From Gracilibacillus suaedae (lineage in GTDB: Bacteria; Bacillota; Bacilli; Bacillales; Amphibacillaceae): 64,000 nucleotides of DNA. The translations under genes were made by a program, and so were the position numbers. The stretch is taken from the NCBI RefSeq assembly GCF_017599345.1, contig NZ_JAGFVL010000062.1, forward strand, positions 186,001 through 250,000. The letters are read 5' to 3'. This document shows, piece after piece, positions 44,937 through 56,480 of this stretch. The notes under the pieces were generated by a model. The model was not told the origin of the DNA and did not search any database. It was given only the letters and a program-made list of their open reading frames with translations. The number at the start of each line of letters is the position of its first letter. The stretch's first letter is position 1.

Positions 44937-46051
44937 TGGGATATGTTGCAGTAAAAGGTGGAACCGAGGCAATTGAAGCGTCTTTAGCCAGATTGAAATA
45001 TGATCGGATAAAAGGAGAAGAAATAGTAGAAATCAAGACCGTTCTTGCTACGATGCGTCCATTAGTGGATCAGGTAATGTCTGAAGCAAGCTTATATGCA
45101 CCATTTTTAGCAGCTCTTGCTATTAAGCAAGCAGGAGGAAGCATGGAAGAAGCGGTTTTCTTACTGCGCGCTCATCGTTCTACCTTACCACGTCATTACT
45201 ACAGTGAAACAGTTGATACTGAGGATATGTTCGTTGAGAGAAGAATTTCCGCCAGCTTCAAGGATATCCCTGGGGGTCAACTGTTAGGATCTACCAATGA
45301 CTATACACATCGGTTGCTGGATTTTAATTTAGTAACTGAAAAGAAAGAAGACCATCAAGCTTGGTTGCGCCAATTTCAAGAACAAATGAATGAGCATGAT
45401 GCAGATAAGGAGCTTCAATTCTTTCCGAAAGTAGTTGATTATCTTCGCGAAGAAGGCTTATTTGAAACATATGACTTGGATGATACGCCTCCTAAAGATA
45501 TTACGAAGGAAAGTATTCAGTTTCCAACTGGACGTAGTGAGAGATTGCAAGCTTTAACGAGAGGTCAGACTGGTGCTGTTACTTCATTAGGATATGCATC
45601 TCTTCGTGGCTATGGGCAGGTGCACCCGACGATTGGAGAAGTAAGAATGGGTGATGTACCAATTCATGTCAAACATCCCTATGAAGAAGAGAGTGATCCC
45701 GACGATTTATTTTATATTGGAGACGTGAAAATAACAGAAGTGGAATCATTGGTGCCGGTAAATGTGAAGAAACAAAACCAAAAAGAAGAGCTTGAATTTG
45801 AAATAGGCTATGGCATCAGCTTTGGACAGAATGAAACAAAGGCAATTGCAATGAGTATACTGGATCAATGTTTAGAAAATTCCCATGGTGAATTCCCGAC
45901 TCATGATGAAGAGTTTGTGTTACTACATATCGATTCGGTTGAGTCGACTGGCTTTATTTCTCACTTGAAGTTGCCACATTACGTTACGTTCCAATCGAAA
46001 TTGGATAGTGTGAGGCAAGTGAAGAAGGGAGGAACAACAAATGATGACTAA
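44936..46051 (+). CDS. phnI: C-P lyase core subunit PhnI
   Basis: This 371-residue protein matches PhnI in length and motifs: GYVAVKGGTEAIEAS at the start, SFKDIPGGQLLGSTNDYTHRLLDF, and SLGYASLRGYGQVHPTIGEVRMG. PhnI carries the nucleosidase activity that, with G, H and L, replaces adenine of ATP by the phosphonate. Its start overlaps the phnH stop and its end overlaps phnJ by 11 bases. The last residues are basic and less conserved. Confidence 0.9.
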   Translation: MGYVAVKGGTEAIEASLARLKYDRIKGEEIVEIKTVLATMRPLVDQVMSEASLYAPFLAALAIKQAGGSMEEAVFLLRAHRSTLPRHYYSETVDTEDMFVERRISASFKDIPGGQLLGSTNDYTHRLLDFNLVTEKKEDHQAWLRQFQEQMNEHDADKELQFFPKVVDYLREEGLFETYDLDDTPPKDITKESIQFPTGRSERLQALTRGQTGAVTSLGYASLRGYGQVHPTIGEVRMGDVPIHVKHPYEEESDPDDLFYIGDVKITEVESLVPVNVKKQNQKEELEFEIGYGISFGQNETKAIAMSILDQCLENSHGEFPTHDEEFVLLHIDSVESTGFISHLKLPHYVTFQSKLDSVRQVKKGGTTNDD

Positions 46052-46907
46052 ACCGCATTTTGCTTTTTTTGATGAAGGGTCGAAGAAGGAAATAAGAAGG
46101 ACTGCCTTAAAAGCGGTGGCGATTCCTGGTTACCAGGTTCCTTTTGCATCAAGAGAAATGCCGATAGCAAGAGGCTGGGGAACAGGTGGTTTGCAACTGA
46201 CACTTTCTTTAATCGGGAGAAGTGATGTATTAAAGGTGATAGACCAAGGTGCAGACGAATCTGTCAATGCTGTTAGTATCAAAAAATTGGTTCAGCACAC
46301 GACAGGTGTTTCCATAACGGAAGACACAGCAGCAGCTAATATCATTCAATCCAGGCACCGAATCCCTGAAAAGGAATTAAGAGAAGATCAAATTCTCATT
46401 TTACAAGTCCCGAACCCAGAGCCGCTTCGAAAAGTAGAGGCGAGAGAGTATCTGACGAAAAGAATGCATGCGGAGGATGATTATAGTGGTGCATGGTTGC
46501 TTTTGTTTGAACAAATTATGAAATATGGCCGAATGTCTACTGGTGCTGAACACCCAGTATACGTTAATGGTAGATACGTGATGACGCCAAGTCCGATTCC
46601 GAGGTTTGATAACCCCAAAATGCATCAATCCAAGGCGCTTATTTTACTAGGTGCGGGTAGAGAGAAGAAAATATTTGCTGTGCCTCCTTATACAGATGTC
46701 AAGTCAATGGCATTTGACGACTATCCTTTTGCTGTTGAATCATTCGAAGGAAAGTCATGTAAGCTTTGTGGATCAACTGATGTATTTCTTGATGAAATCA
46801 TTGATCCTGATACAGGTGAGAGAAGCTATCAATGTAATGATACCAGCTTCTGTATCGAGCAGTTGAATAAGAAAGAGAAGGAAGAGGTGGAGAACAGTTA
46901 TGTCTGA
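46041..46907 (+). CDS. phnJ: C-P lyase PhnJ (radical SAM-type)
   Basis: This is a 288-residue catalytic subunit that breaks the C-P bond of ribose 1-phosphonate 5-phosphate, releasing alkane and cyclic ribose phosphate. The C-terminal cluster region has Cys240, Cys243, Cys265 and Cys271, with the spacing of E. coli Cys241/244/266/272. The glycine of VAIPGYQVPF (Gly30) matches the radical Gly32 of E. coli. The blocks ARGWGTGGLQLTLS and HPVYVNGRYVMTPSPIPRF are also present. All key residues are intact, so it should be active. It overlaps phnI and phnK. Confidence 0.93.
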   Translation: MMTKPHFAFFDEGSKKEIRRTALKAVAIPGYQVPFASREMPIARGWGTGGLQLTLSLIGRSDVLKVIDQGADESVNAVSIKKLVQHTTGVSITEDTAAANIIQSRHRIPEKELREDQILILQVPNPEPLRKVEAREYLTKRMHAEDDYSGAWLLLFEQIMKYGRMSTGAEHPVYVNGRYVMTPSPIPRFDNPKMHQSKALILLGAGREKKIFAVPPYTDVKSMAFDDYPFAVESFEGKSCKLCGSTDVFLDEIIDPDTGERSYQCNDTSFCIEQLNKKEKEEVENSYV

Positions 46908-47739
46908 AACGCCGATAGTACAAGTGAGACATTTGCAAAAGCAATTTGGAGCAGGCTGCCCTCATTGCCTTGATAAAGAGAGTGTTTATCTAGAGAAGAA
47001 TTATTGCACGTCTTGTGGTACCGTACATGCTGTTCGAGACGTCTCCTTTGACTTGTATCCAGGGGAAGTACTCGGAATTGTTGGTGAGAGCGGTAGTGGC
47101 AAATCAACTATGCTTCAGGGCCTTTATTTTGATGGTGATATGACTGCTGGAGAAGTGTATATTAATCAACCAGGATTAGCAGGTCACAACGTATTAACTC
47201 TTTCATCTCAACAAAAACGATATATTCGTAATAATGTTTATGGCATGGTATATCAAAATCCTGTACACGGGTTAAAAATGAATTTCTCATCAATTGGAAA
47301 TATTGCTGAAAAAATGATTGCAGCGGGAAATCGTCATGTTGGTAGCATGGAAAAGCGAGGAGAAGAATTACTGAAAAATGTCCATATTCCGTTAAGAAGA
47401 AGGAAAGAAGAACCACAAAATTTTTCGGGTGGGATGCAACAGCGCGTGCAAATTGCAAAGGCACTTTCAAATAATCCACCAATTTTGTTTTTAGATGAAG
47501 TTACTACAGGCTTGGATTTATCTGTTCAAGCGAGTGTTTTAGATTTGATTAAACAAATTCAACGAGAACTGCAAATCAGTATGGTTGTCGTTTCCCATGA
47601 TCTTGCTGTAATTCGGATGTTAGCCGATCGTTCTATTGTCATGTTGAATGGGGAAATTATTGAGAATGGGTTAACGGATCAAATTTTGGAAGATCCACAA
47701 CACGAGTATACGCAGCAGCTTGTTTACTCATTATTATAG
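46900..47739 (+). CDS. phnK: C-P lyase ABC-type ATPase PhnK, with N-terminal zinc-ribbon-like insert
   Basis: This 279-residue protein has Walker A GESGSGKST, signature FSGGMQQR and Walker B ILFLDEVTTGL of ABC ATPases. PhnK docks on the core complex and binds PhnJ; it is not a transporter subunit. Between the first strand and Walker A there is an insert with Cys20-x2-Cys23 and Cys36-x2-Cys39, which looks like a zinc ribbon and is absent from E. coli PhnK. The start overlaps phnJ by 8 bases. phnM follows after 13 bases. Confidence 0.9.
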   Translation: MSETPIVQVRHLQKQFGAGCPHCLDKESVYLEKNYCTSCGTVHAVRDVSFDLYPGEVLGIVGESGSGKSTMLQGLYFDGDMTAGEVYINQPGLAGHNVLTLSSQQKRYIRNNVYGMVYQNPVHGLKMNFSSIGNIAEKMIAAGNRHVGSMEKRGEELLKNVHIPLRRRKEEPQNFSGGMQQRVQIAKALSNNPPILFLDEVTTGLDLSVQASVLDLIKQIQRELQISMVVVSHDLAVIRMLADRSIVMLNGEIIENGLTDQILEDPQHEYTQQLVYSLL

Positions 47740-47752
47740 GAGGCTGATAACA

Positions 47753-48943
47753 TTGTACATTATTCATAATGGGAAGGTAATTACAGAGGATTCTATATTA
47801 GAAAATCATGCCGTGGTAGTGATAGATGATGTTATTGATGCAATCATTCCTGAAGCAGAAGTGAGTAATTATAAAAATGCATATTTAATCAACGCGAATG
47901 GTGGTTATATTTCACCAGGATTTATTGATATTCACTCTGATTATATCGAGACAGTAGTAGCTCCGAGACCTTCTAGTATGATGGATTTTCAGCTTAGTTT
48001 GCGAGAAGCAGAGAAGATCTTGATCGGCCATGGTATCACCACTATGTTTCACTCTCTTTCTTTTTATCAAGAAGGGAAAATTACCCGCAAACACATCCGT
48101 CATCCTGAAAATATGCAGCGAATGGTCGACACGATTCACCAAGCACATCACCAACAGCACATGATTCGTCATCGATTACATGCTCGGTTTGAATTGGATA
48201 ATATTCAAGGGATTGATCAGCTAGTAGACAACATCCGTGATGGTAAAGTTCATTTATTATCCTTTATGGACCATACACCTGGTCAAGGTCAATATCGCAA
48301 TTTAGAGATATACCGGAATAATATTAAAGTACACCGAAATCTATCAGACGAAGAAGTAAGTGTTTTGATTGCTGAAAGAAAAAGCACCGAATTATTAACG
48401 ATGGAAAAGATAACAGAAGTAGCGGCGTTAGCACAGTCTAAAGGGATTGCGGTTGCTTCTCATGATGATGATAATGTCCAAAAGCTGGAGTTAGTTAAAT
48501 CGTACGGCACAACGATAAGTGAATTTCCGATTACACTTGATGTAGCACGAGAAGCCAAGCAACATGGCCTTGATACGATTGTTGGCGCGCCAAACGTTTT
48601 GATGGGCGGTTCTCATTCGGGTAATTTATCTGCCGTAGAAGCGATTGAACATGGTTATGCTGATATTTTGTGTAGTGATTATTATCCCGCAGCATTACTT
48701 CATGCTATTTTTCAATTGCATGACAAAGGCGAGAATTTACACAAGATGTTTAAGATGGTGACGTTGAATCCCGCTCGATCTGTCCATATGGATCACGAGA
48801 TCGGCTCGATTAAGCCGGGTAAAAAAGCAGATTTGCTCGTAATAGATCGTTTGGCTGATGGCTATCCAACGCTTACTTATACAATGGTAAATGGTGAGTT
48901 AATGACAACGATGAACTATCGGATGAATGAGAAGGAGGTATAA
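47753..48943 (+). CDS. phnM: PhnM, alkylphosphonate ribose triphosphate diphosphatase
   Basis: This 396-residue amidohydrolase-fold enzyme removes pyrophosphate from the ribose triphosphonate made by PhnG-L. Metal-binding residues are seen in GFIDIHSDYIET, with later His in LSFMDHTPGQGQ and ASHDDDN. The C-terminus has the fold's closing pattern, GSIKPGKKADLLVID. The frame runs back into phnK, but TAGGAGGCTGATAACA fits the TTG at 47753, giving a normal PhnM N-terminus (YIIHNGKVITED). phnL starts two bases after its stop; the order K-M-L differs from E. coli K-L-M. Confidence 0.9.
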   Translation: MYIIHNGKVITEDSILENHAVVVIDDVIDAIIPEAEVSNYKNAYLINANGGYISPGFIDIHSDYIETVVAPRPSSMMDFQLSLREAEKILIGHGITTMFHSLSFYQEGKITRKHIRHPENMQRMVDTIHQAHHQQHMIRHRLHARFELDNIQGIDQLVDNIRDGKVHLLSFMDHTPGQGQYRNLEIYRNNIKVHRNLSDEEVSVLIAERKSTELLTMEKITEVAALAQSKGIAVASHDDDNVQKLELVKSYGTTISEFPITLDVAREAKQHGLDTIVGAPNVLMGGSHSGNLSAVEAIEHGYADILCSDYYPAALLHAIFQLHDKGENLHKMFKMVTLNPARSVHMDHEIGSIKPGKKADLLVIDRLADGYPTLTYTMVNGELMTTMNYRMNEKEV

Positions 48944-48945
48944 CA

Positions 48946-49668
48946 ATGTCTATTTTAGAAGTAAATGGGCTAGGTAAAGCTTTTACCATTCATCACTTAA
49001 ATAAAACTATTCCTGCGGTTGACGAGATTCAATTTTCTATTAATGCTGGTGAGTTTCTGGGGATTATGGGGAAGAGCGGGAGCGGTAAATCTACTATTTT
49101 AAAAAGTATTTATCGTACTTATCTGCCGGATGCAGGTCAGATAATGTATGACTCGAACCAATTTGGCAACATCGATTTAATACAAGCATCAGAGCGTGAA
49201 ATAATTTTCTTACGCAAAAATGAAATTGGTTATGTATCACAGTTTTTAAATGTTATGCCAAGAACAACCTGCCGGGAGCTTGTCCAAAATGCATTATTGG
49301 AAATGGGTGAAACAAGAGAGACTGCGCGAATAGAAGCGGAAAAAGCGCTAACTCATTTTGAAATGGATTCGTCATTGTGGAATAGTTATCCAAATACATT
49401 TTCAGGCGGTGAGAAGTTACGACTGAATATTGCGATGGCTACTGTGAAAAAGCCAAGGTTGCTACTACTTGATGAACCAACGGCAAGCTTAGATCAGCAA
49501 TCAAAATGGAAAGTACGGGAAATAATTGAAAAGCTTAAGGAACAAGGTACAACATTAGTCGGGATCTTTCATGATATTGAATTTATGGAAGGCTTATGTG
49601 ACAAAGTCTTTGATATGAAAACCAATGAAATGTCAGTATCGTTAGAAGGTGTAACACATGAAGGCTGA
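48946..49668 (+). CDS. phnL: C-P lyase ABC-type ATPase PhnL
   Basis: This 240-residue ATPase has Walker A GKSGSGKST, signature FSGGEKLR and Walker B LLLLDEPTASLD. PhnL works with PhnK on the core complex and is needed for the first nucleotide-transfer step. Two ABC ATPases in one phn operon, with no permease beside them, mark these as PhnK and PhnL rather than an importer. It is coupled to phnM (2 bases) and overlaps the next gene by 11 bases. Confidence 0.9.
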   Translation: MSILEVNGLGKAFTIHHLNKTIPAVDEIQFSINAGEFLGIMGKSGSGKSTILKSIYRTYLPDAGQIMYDSNQFGNIDLIQASEREIIFLRKNEIGYVSQFLNVMPRTTCRELVQNALLEMGETRETARIEAEKALTHFEMDSSLWNSYPNTFSGGEKLRLNIAMATVKKPRLLLLDEPTASLDQQSKWKVREIIEKLKEQGTTLVGIFHDIEFMEGLCDKVFDMKTNEMSVSLEGVTHEG

Positions 49669-50503
49669 TTTACATGTGCATAGTCACTATTCCGACGGTT
49701 CAGATTCTGTGGAAGAATTGATGAAGCAAGCGGTAAAAGCAAATGTCACACATATGAGTATCGTAGATCATGATACAGTTACGGGATGGCCAGAAGTGAA
49801 GAAAATGGGAGATTTATATGGTGTTGATGTGTTTCCAGGGGTTGAAATCTCTGCTTATGATATGAAGCGCGACAGAAAAGTCCATGTGTTAGGTTATCAT
49901 TACCGTACTGATGCCCCACATATTACAGCGTTATGTACCCCATTACTACAACGTAGACAAGAAAATTCACTTTGGCAAATAGAGCAAATTCGTTCACTAG
50001 GTTATCAACTTGATCCAGATAGAATTTTAGAGACAGCGAAACCATCACAAACGATCTATAAACAACATATTATGCACTATGTCACCAATGAACCATACAC
50101 TTCAGATAATTATCGACAAGAATACCGGTCACTTTTTAAAGGAAAAGCTGTAGCCAACAGAGACATAGCATACGTCGATGTTTTTGATGCGGTAAAGGCA
50201 ATTCTCTTAGATGGTGGTATCGCAGTCGTTGCACATCCAGGTCAATTAAATTCTTATGAACTTATCCCCGAGCTAGTCGAAGTAGGATTAGGGGGGATTG
50301 AATTAGCACATCCTGATCATACAGAAGCAGACCATCAGCGAGTAAAAGAACTAGCTGATCAATATAAACTTATTATGACAGGTGGAACAGATTTTCACGG
50401 AAAGTTTGGAATGAAAATAGGGTTAGGAGACTTAACAAGTCCGGAAATACCCTTTGTTCATGATGAGCGTGTTCGGGGTAAGGTTATAATAGACAAATCT
50501 TAG
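49658..50503 (+). CDS. PHP-family phosphoesterase in the PhnP position (PhnPP-like)
   Basis: This 281-residue protein begins with the PHP metal motif DLHVHSHYSDGS, followed by SIVDHDTVTG, GVEISAYD and VVAHPGQ, and ends with TGGTDFHG. No beta-lactamase-fold PhnP is present in the operon. In Eggerthella lenta a PHP enzyme (PhnPP) is reported to open the cyclic ribose phosphate formed by PhnJ and release phosphate; the tight coupling with phnL (11-base overlap) supports the same role here. The substrate is inferred. The last codons lie inside the first unit of a tandem hairpin array. Confidence 0.82.
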   Translation: MKADLHVHSHYSDGSDSVEELMKQAVKANVTHMSIVDHDTVTGWPEVKKMGDLYGVDVFPGVEISAYDMKRDRKVHVLGYHYRTDAPHITALCTPLLQRRQENSLWQIEQIRSLGYQLDPDRILETAKPSQTIYKQHIMHYVTNEPYTSDNYRQEYRSLFKGKAVANRDIAYVDVFDAVKAILLDGGIAVVAHPGQLNSYELIPELVEVGLGGIELAHPDHTEADHQRVKELADQYKLIMTGGTDFHGKFGMKIGLGDLTSPEIPFVHDERVRGKVIIDKS

Positions 50504-50722
50504 TCACCAGCAAAAAGATTTGTCATAAAAATGAATATAATGAACAAATCTAAGCAGCCAGACTAAAGATTTGTCATAAAAACGAAGATAATAGACAAAA
50601 CTCATCAGCCTCACTAAAGATTTGTCAAAAAAACCAAGATAATGAACAAATCTCGGCGCTCACACCAAAGATTTGTCAATAAACAACAAATCAAACCGTA
50701 CGCGACAGAGATTTGTTGTTTA
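50487..50722. repeat. Tandem array of hairpins after the phn operon
   Basis: Inverted arms GACAAATCT / AGATTTGTC recur with a period near 51 bases (5' arms near 50492, 50542, 50593, 50643; 3' arms near 50516, 50567, 50617, 50668). A fifth, larger hairpin (ACAACAAATC / GATTTGTTGT, 50682-50719) follows. The first 5' arm codes for the end of the PHP protein. The array fills the space before the convergent DUF4317 gene and may act as a multi-step terminator or RNA-stabilising block. Confidence 0.8.
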
Positions 50723-50735
50723 TAACATTTGGGTC

Positions 50736-51902
50736 TTATTTAAAAGCCTCCGGAATCATAGTAAATCCATCAATCACGGTATCTTCTTCTACTTCAATCA
50801 TCAGGTAACGTCTACCGTCTAATGTTACCTGTCTAACGTGACGCAACTCCTCGGGGCTGACGGCAATATTAGCTACTTTAGTATTAATTTTAATCGATTT
50901 AGATGAATATTTTGGTACAATATTACGAGCTTTTAACTCATAGCTCGAATCATCGATGACGTTTTTAAAAGCAGCTTCCATTTTTTCTGTGTCTACATCT
51001 TCCACACCACTGGACTTTAATACTTGCTCTACATCTTTATAATCTAATGTTGGTGTTTCTTCTTCCTCATTATCTTCTGTCATACGATGAATTTCTTCAT
51101 ATACGTTTGCGAGGGTGGATGTATTAATTTGATGACCGACAGCATCGCGAACAACCTCTTCAAAAACAATTTTATCTTCTTTTGCTGTCATCGTTTCTTC
51201 CGCATTTAAGACGTCTTCTACAAATAGCTCATCCGGTTCATTTGCCTTACCTGCCACATAAAGTACATGGTTCACGTCTGCCGCATTATCGGTAAAACAA
51301 GGGAATAAAAACCCTCCGATCGGTGCGTTTAAATTAATCACGGGATCTACCACGACATTGTATTTAAACTCCTTTTCTACATAATCAAAATGTAATTCTT
51401 TCTTTGGATCTTGCGTTTTATTGATACTACAAAGAATAAAGGAATGAGAATATACGGAGTCACGATCGCTTTCTTCTGTTTCTTCGTTACTACGTTTCAT
51501 CGGCTTCAAATATTCACCGCGAATAAAGGTGACGACTATGTCCATCTCATATTGTCTATCCTGCAGCATTTTTTCGACTATTTGTAACATTTGATTCTTC
51601 CAGTCTTCACTTTCTGCGGTTAGCAATCCTTTATGTAGGATAAGTTGTGTTGGATTATCAACATCGGATTGGAATTTCAATTCAAAGAGCTTTTCATCTA
51701 ATTGGCCAGTTAATACTTTTTTAAAGTTGGTCATAAATAACTCTTTTTCGTCTTCATCGAGCATATCAAAAAACTGACTTTGTGAATGATAGATATCACT
51801 CGATTCTTTCATAATATAAACATTAAAAATCTCATAAATTTTCATTAAGTCATTATCTATTTTGAACTGTTTACGAATATTAGCGATGTCTTTTTTGTTC
51901 AT
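50736..51902 (-). CDS. DUF4317 family protein
   Basis: This 388-residue acidic cytoplasmic protein starts MNKKDIANIRKQFKIDND and shows the DUF4317 features: VYIMKESSDIYHSQSQFFDMLDEDE early, APIGGFLFPCFTDNAADVNHVLY in the middle, and IEVEEDTVIDGFTMIPE at the end. Function is unknown; members are common in Firmicutes. AAGGGAGATAAAGAA fits the ATG at 51902; thirteen extra in-frame codons lie upstream. It is convergent with the phn operon and divergent from the galactanase gene. Confidence 0.8.
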   Translation of the reverse strand: MNKKDIANIRKQFKIDNDLMKIYEIFNVYIMKESSDIYHSQSQFFDMLDEDEKELFMTNFKKVLTGQLDEKLFELKFQSDVDNPTQLILHKGLLTAESEDWKNQMLQIVEKMLQDRQYEMDIVVTFIRGEYLKPMKRSNEETEESDRDSVYSHSFILCSINKTQDPKKELHFDYVEKEFKYNVVVDPVINLNAPIGGFLFPCFTDNAADVNHVLYVAGKANEPDELFVEDVLNAEETMTAKEDKIVFEEVVRDAVGHQINTSTLANVYEEIHRMTEDNEEEETPTLDYKDVEQVLKSSGVEDVDTEKMEAAFKNVIDDSSYELKARNIVPKYSSKSIKINTKVANIAVSPEELRHVRQVTLDGRRYLMIEVEEDTVIDGFTMIPEAFK

Positions 51903-52026
51903 TTCTTTATCTCCCTTACATCCATTCTTCTCATACATCACTATATCACTTTTTCCTTTCTCTTGATACTCTAATAAATTTCATTTTCTGAAAGTTTATA
52001 AGAATAATTTTAAATATAAATCCTTA

Positions 52027-52043
52027 TGAAATCGCTTTATAAT
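52027..52043 (+). promoter_or_regulatory. Cre-like site overlapping the -10 box of the galactanase promoter
   Basis: TGAAATCGCTTTAT matches the catabolite-repression consensus except for the last two bases, the same deviation as before the xylanase gene. It overlaps a TATAAT box (52038-52043), 38 bases before the chosen start. The -35 box is weak. Confidence 0.4.
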
Positions 52044-52047
52044 TTAA

Positions 52048-55206
<3,159 letters not shown>

Positions 55207-55207
55207 C

Positions 55208-55245
55208 AAAAAACACCCTTTAGTTTAATGGCTGAAGGGTATTTT
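55208..55245 (+). terminator. Terminator of the galactanase gene
   Basis: AAAACACCCTTTAG pairs, with two mismatches, with CTGAAGGGTATTTT around TTTAATGG; T-rich sequence follows. It lies just after the stop. Confidence 0.65.
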
Positions 55246-55271
55246 AATGCCATATTTTTTTGCATTTGGAA

Positions 55272-55350
55272 AGTTGCCAGTAAAATCAAAAAGTTGATAA
55301 TAAAAGAGTCGAAGTTTCCAGTAAAATCAAAAAAAGTTGATAATAAATAT
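55272..55350. repeat. Two-unit tandem repeat related to that at 16641
   Basis: Units of 41 bases start at 55272 and 55313, each with AGTT(G/T)CCAGTAAAATCA followed by AAAAGTTGATAATAAA. The word AGTTGCCAGTAAA is shared with the array behind the xylanase gene. No gene is seen in 55207-55477. Confidence 0.65.
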
Positions 55351-55477
55351 ACGACATATTTCATCGTCCTTTCTCCGGTCTTCAATTTTATTTTTTAATA
55401 GTTCACCCCTGCTTTTGGTTTTTTATGGTAAAATACAAATAAATTATTCTAGTCCGAAATGGAAGGGAAGAGGCAAA

Positions 55478-55825
55478 GTGAATTATTTGCTAAGTTTTGT
55501 TTTATCGGTTGCTCTAACCGCTTTATCCTATTTTTTAGGCAGTCAGTTACTTAATAGCGATATAGCTATTTGGCAAGCCTTTATCATCGGTTTTTCAGTA
55601 GTTTCGCTAGGTGCACTTACCGAAGCTTTAGGCGCACCTATATGGTTAATTGTGCTCATGCCATTTCCAGTAGGTATGCTGTTACTATATCTATTCTTAA
55701 ATCAACCATTTCTTACTTGGCTTCTTACATATGTAACTATATTAGCTTTATATTCTGTTATCCACGTCATTATGAGTTGTTTCTTTCAATTCCATTCTTT
55801 AATTCCGGCCTGGAGATTATCATAA
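55478..55825 (+). CDS. Small four-helix membrane protein, unknown
   Basis: This 115-residue protein is almost wholly hydrophobic with four predicted helices (about 3-20, 28-50, 52-70, 75-97) and few charges. It resembles small regulatory or DUF2512-like membrane proteins, in helix count only. The frame extends 47 codons upstream, but AAGGGAAGAGGCAAA fits the GTG at 55478, where the protein character also begins. It is followed by the HAD gene after 90 bases. Function unknown. Confidence 0.6.
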   Translation: MNYLLSFVLSVALTALSYFLGSQLLNSDIAIWQAFIIGFSVVSLGALTEALGAPIWLIVLMPFPVGMLLLYLFLNQPFLTWLLTYVTILALYSVIHVIMSCFFQFHSLIPAWRLS

Positions 55826-55915
55826 ATAAAAACGAATCCTATTTTACTCTATAAACAGGTACTAGAGTTCTTTGTCCATCGATTAAAATTTTATTTGATC
55901 AGGGAGGAGACGGAG

Positions 55916-56428
55916 GTGAAAGTAGCTTTTTTTGACAGAGATGGCACTATCATTGAGGATTATCCGGACAATGAATGGACTAAAATTAAGAACCCAGTTT
56001 TTATCGAGGGAGCGATAGATACTCTAAAAGAAGTTTTGAGAAAGGGTTACCAAATAATTATTATTACCAATCAATACATTATCCATGAAGGGTATATTAC
56101 AATTGACCAGTATCACAATATAACCAATCAAATGATAAACGAATTAAAACATCAAAATATAGAAATATTTGATATTTTCTATTGCCCACATGGTAAAAGA
56201 GAGGGTTGCCATTGTATTAAACCAAATACTGGAATGATAGAGCAGGCAATTCAAAAATACCCGGAAATTAATTTAGATGATTCTTTTATGATTGGGGATT
56301 CAGCCGATGATGTCAATTTAGCTATTAATATCGGGATAAAAGGATTTGGAATAGGTATTCGTTCTAATGATAACAAAGAAAATATATATCAATTGAAAAA
56401 TATAAAAGATTTAATATCTTATATCTAG
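55916..56428 (+). CDS. HAD-IIIA phosphatase (histidinol/heptose-bisphosphate type)
   Basis: This 170-residue HAD hydrolase has the nucleophile motif FFDRDGTII, motif II IIITNQ, a small zinc-loop-like CPHGKREGCHC with three Cys and one His, Lys in IKPNTGM and motif IV IGDSADDVNLA. This is the pattern of D,D-heptose 1,7-bisphosphate and histidinol phosphatases (GmhB/HisB-N). No sugar or histidine genes are nearby, so the substrate is open. GGGAGGAG fits the GTG at 55916; a TTG seven codons earlier is in frame. Confidence 0.83.
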   Translation: MKVAFFDRDGTIIEDYPDNEWTKIKNPVFIEGAIDTLKEVLRKGYQIIIITNQYIIHEGYITIDQYHNITNQMINELKHQNIEIFDIFYCPHGKREGCHCIKPNTGMIEQAIQKYPEINLDDSFMIGDSADDVNLAINIGIKGFGIGIRSNDNKENIYQLKNIKDLISYI

Positions 56429-56480
56429 TTAAAGTTCTTAATGTTGACTTACCTAATCTGTAAAATAGGAGGTTTTATAG

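Noticed and set aside
50487-50722. Reading the tandem hairpins as a CRISPR array.
   Set aside because: The repeats are internally palindromic and the spacers are short and similar to each other. No cas gene is near, and the first unit is coding.
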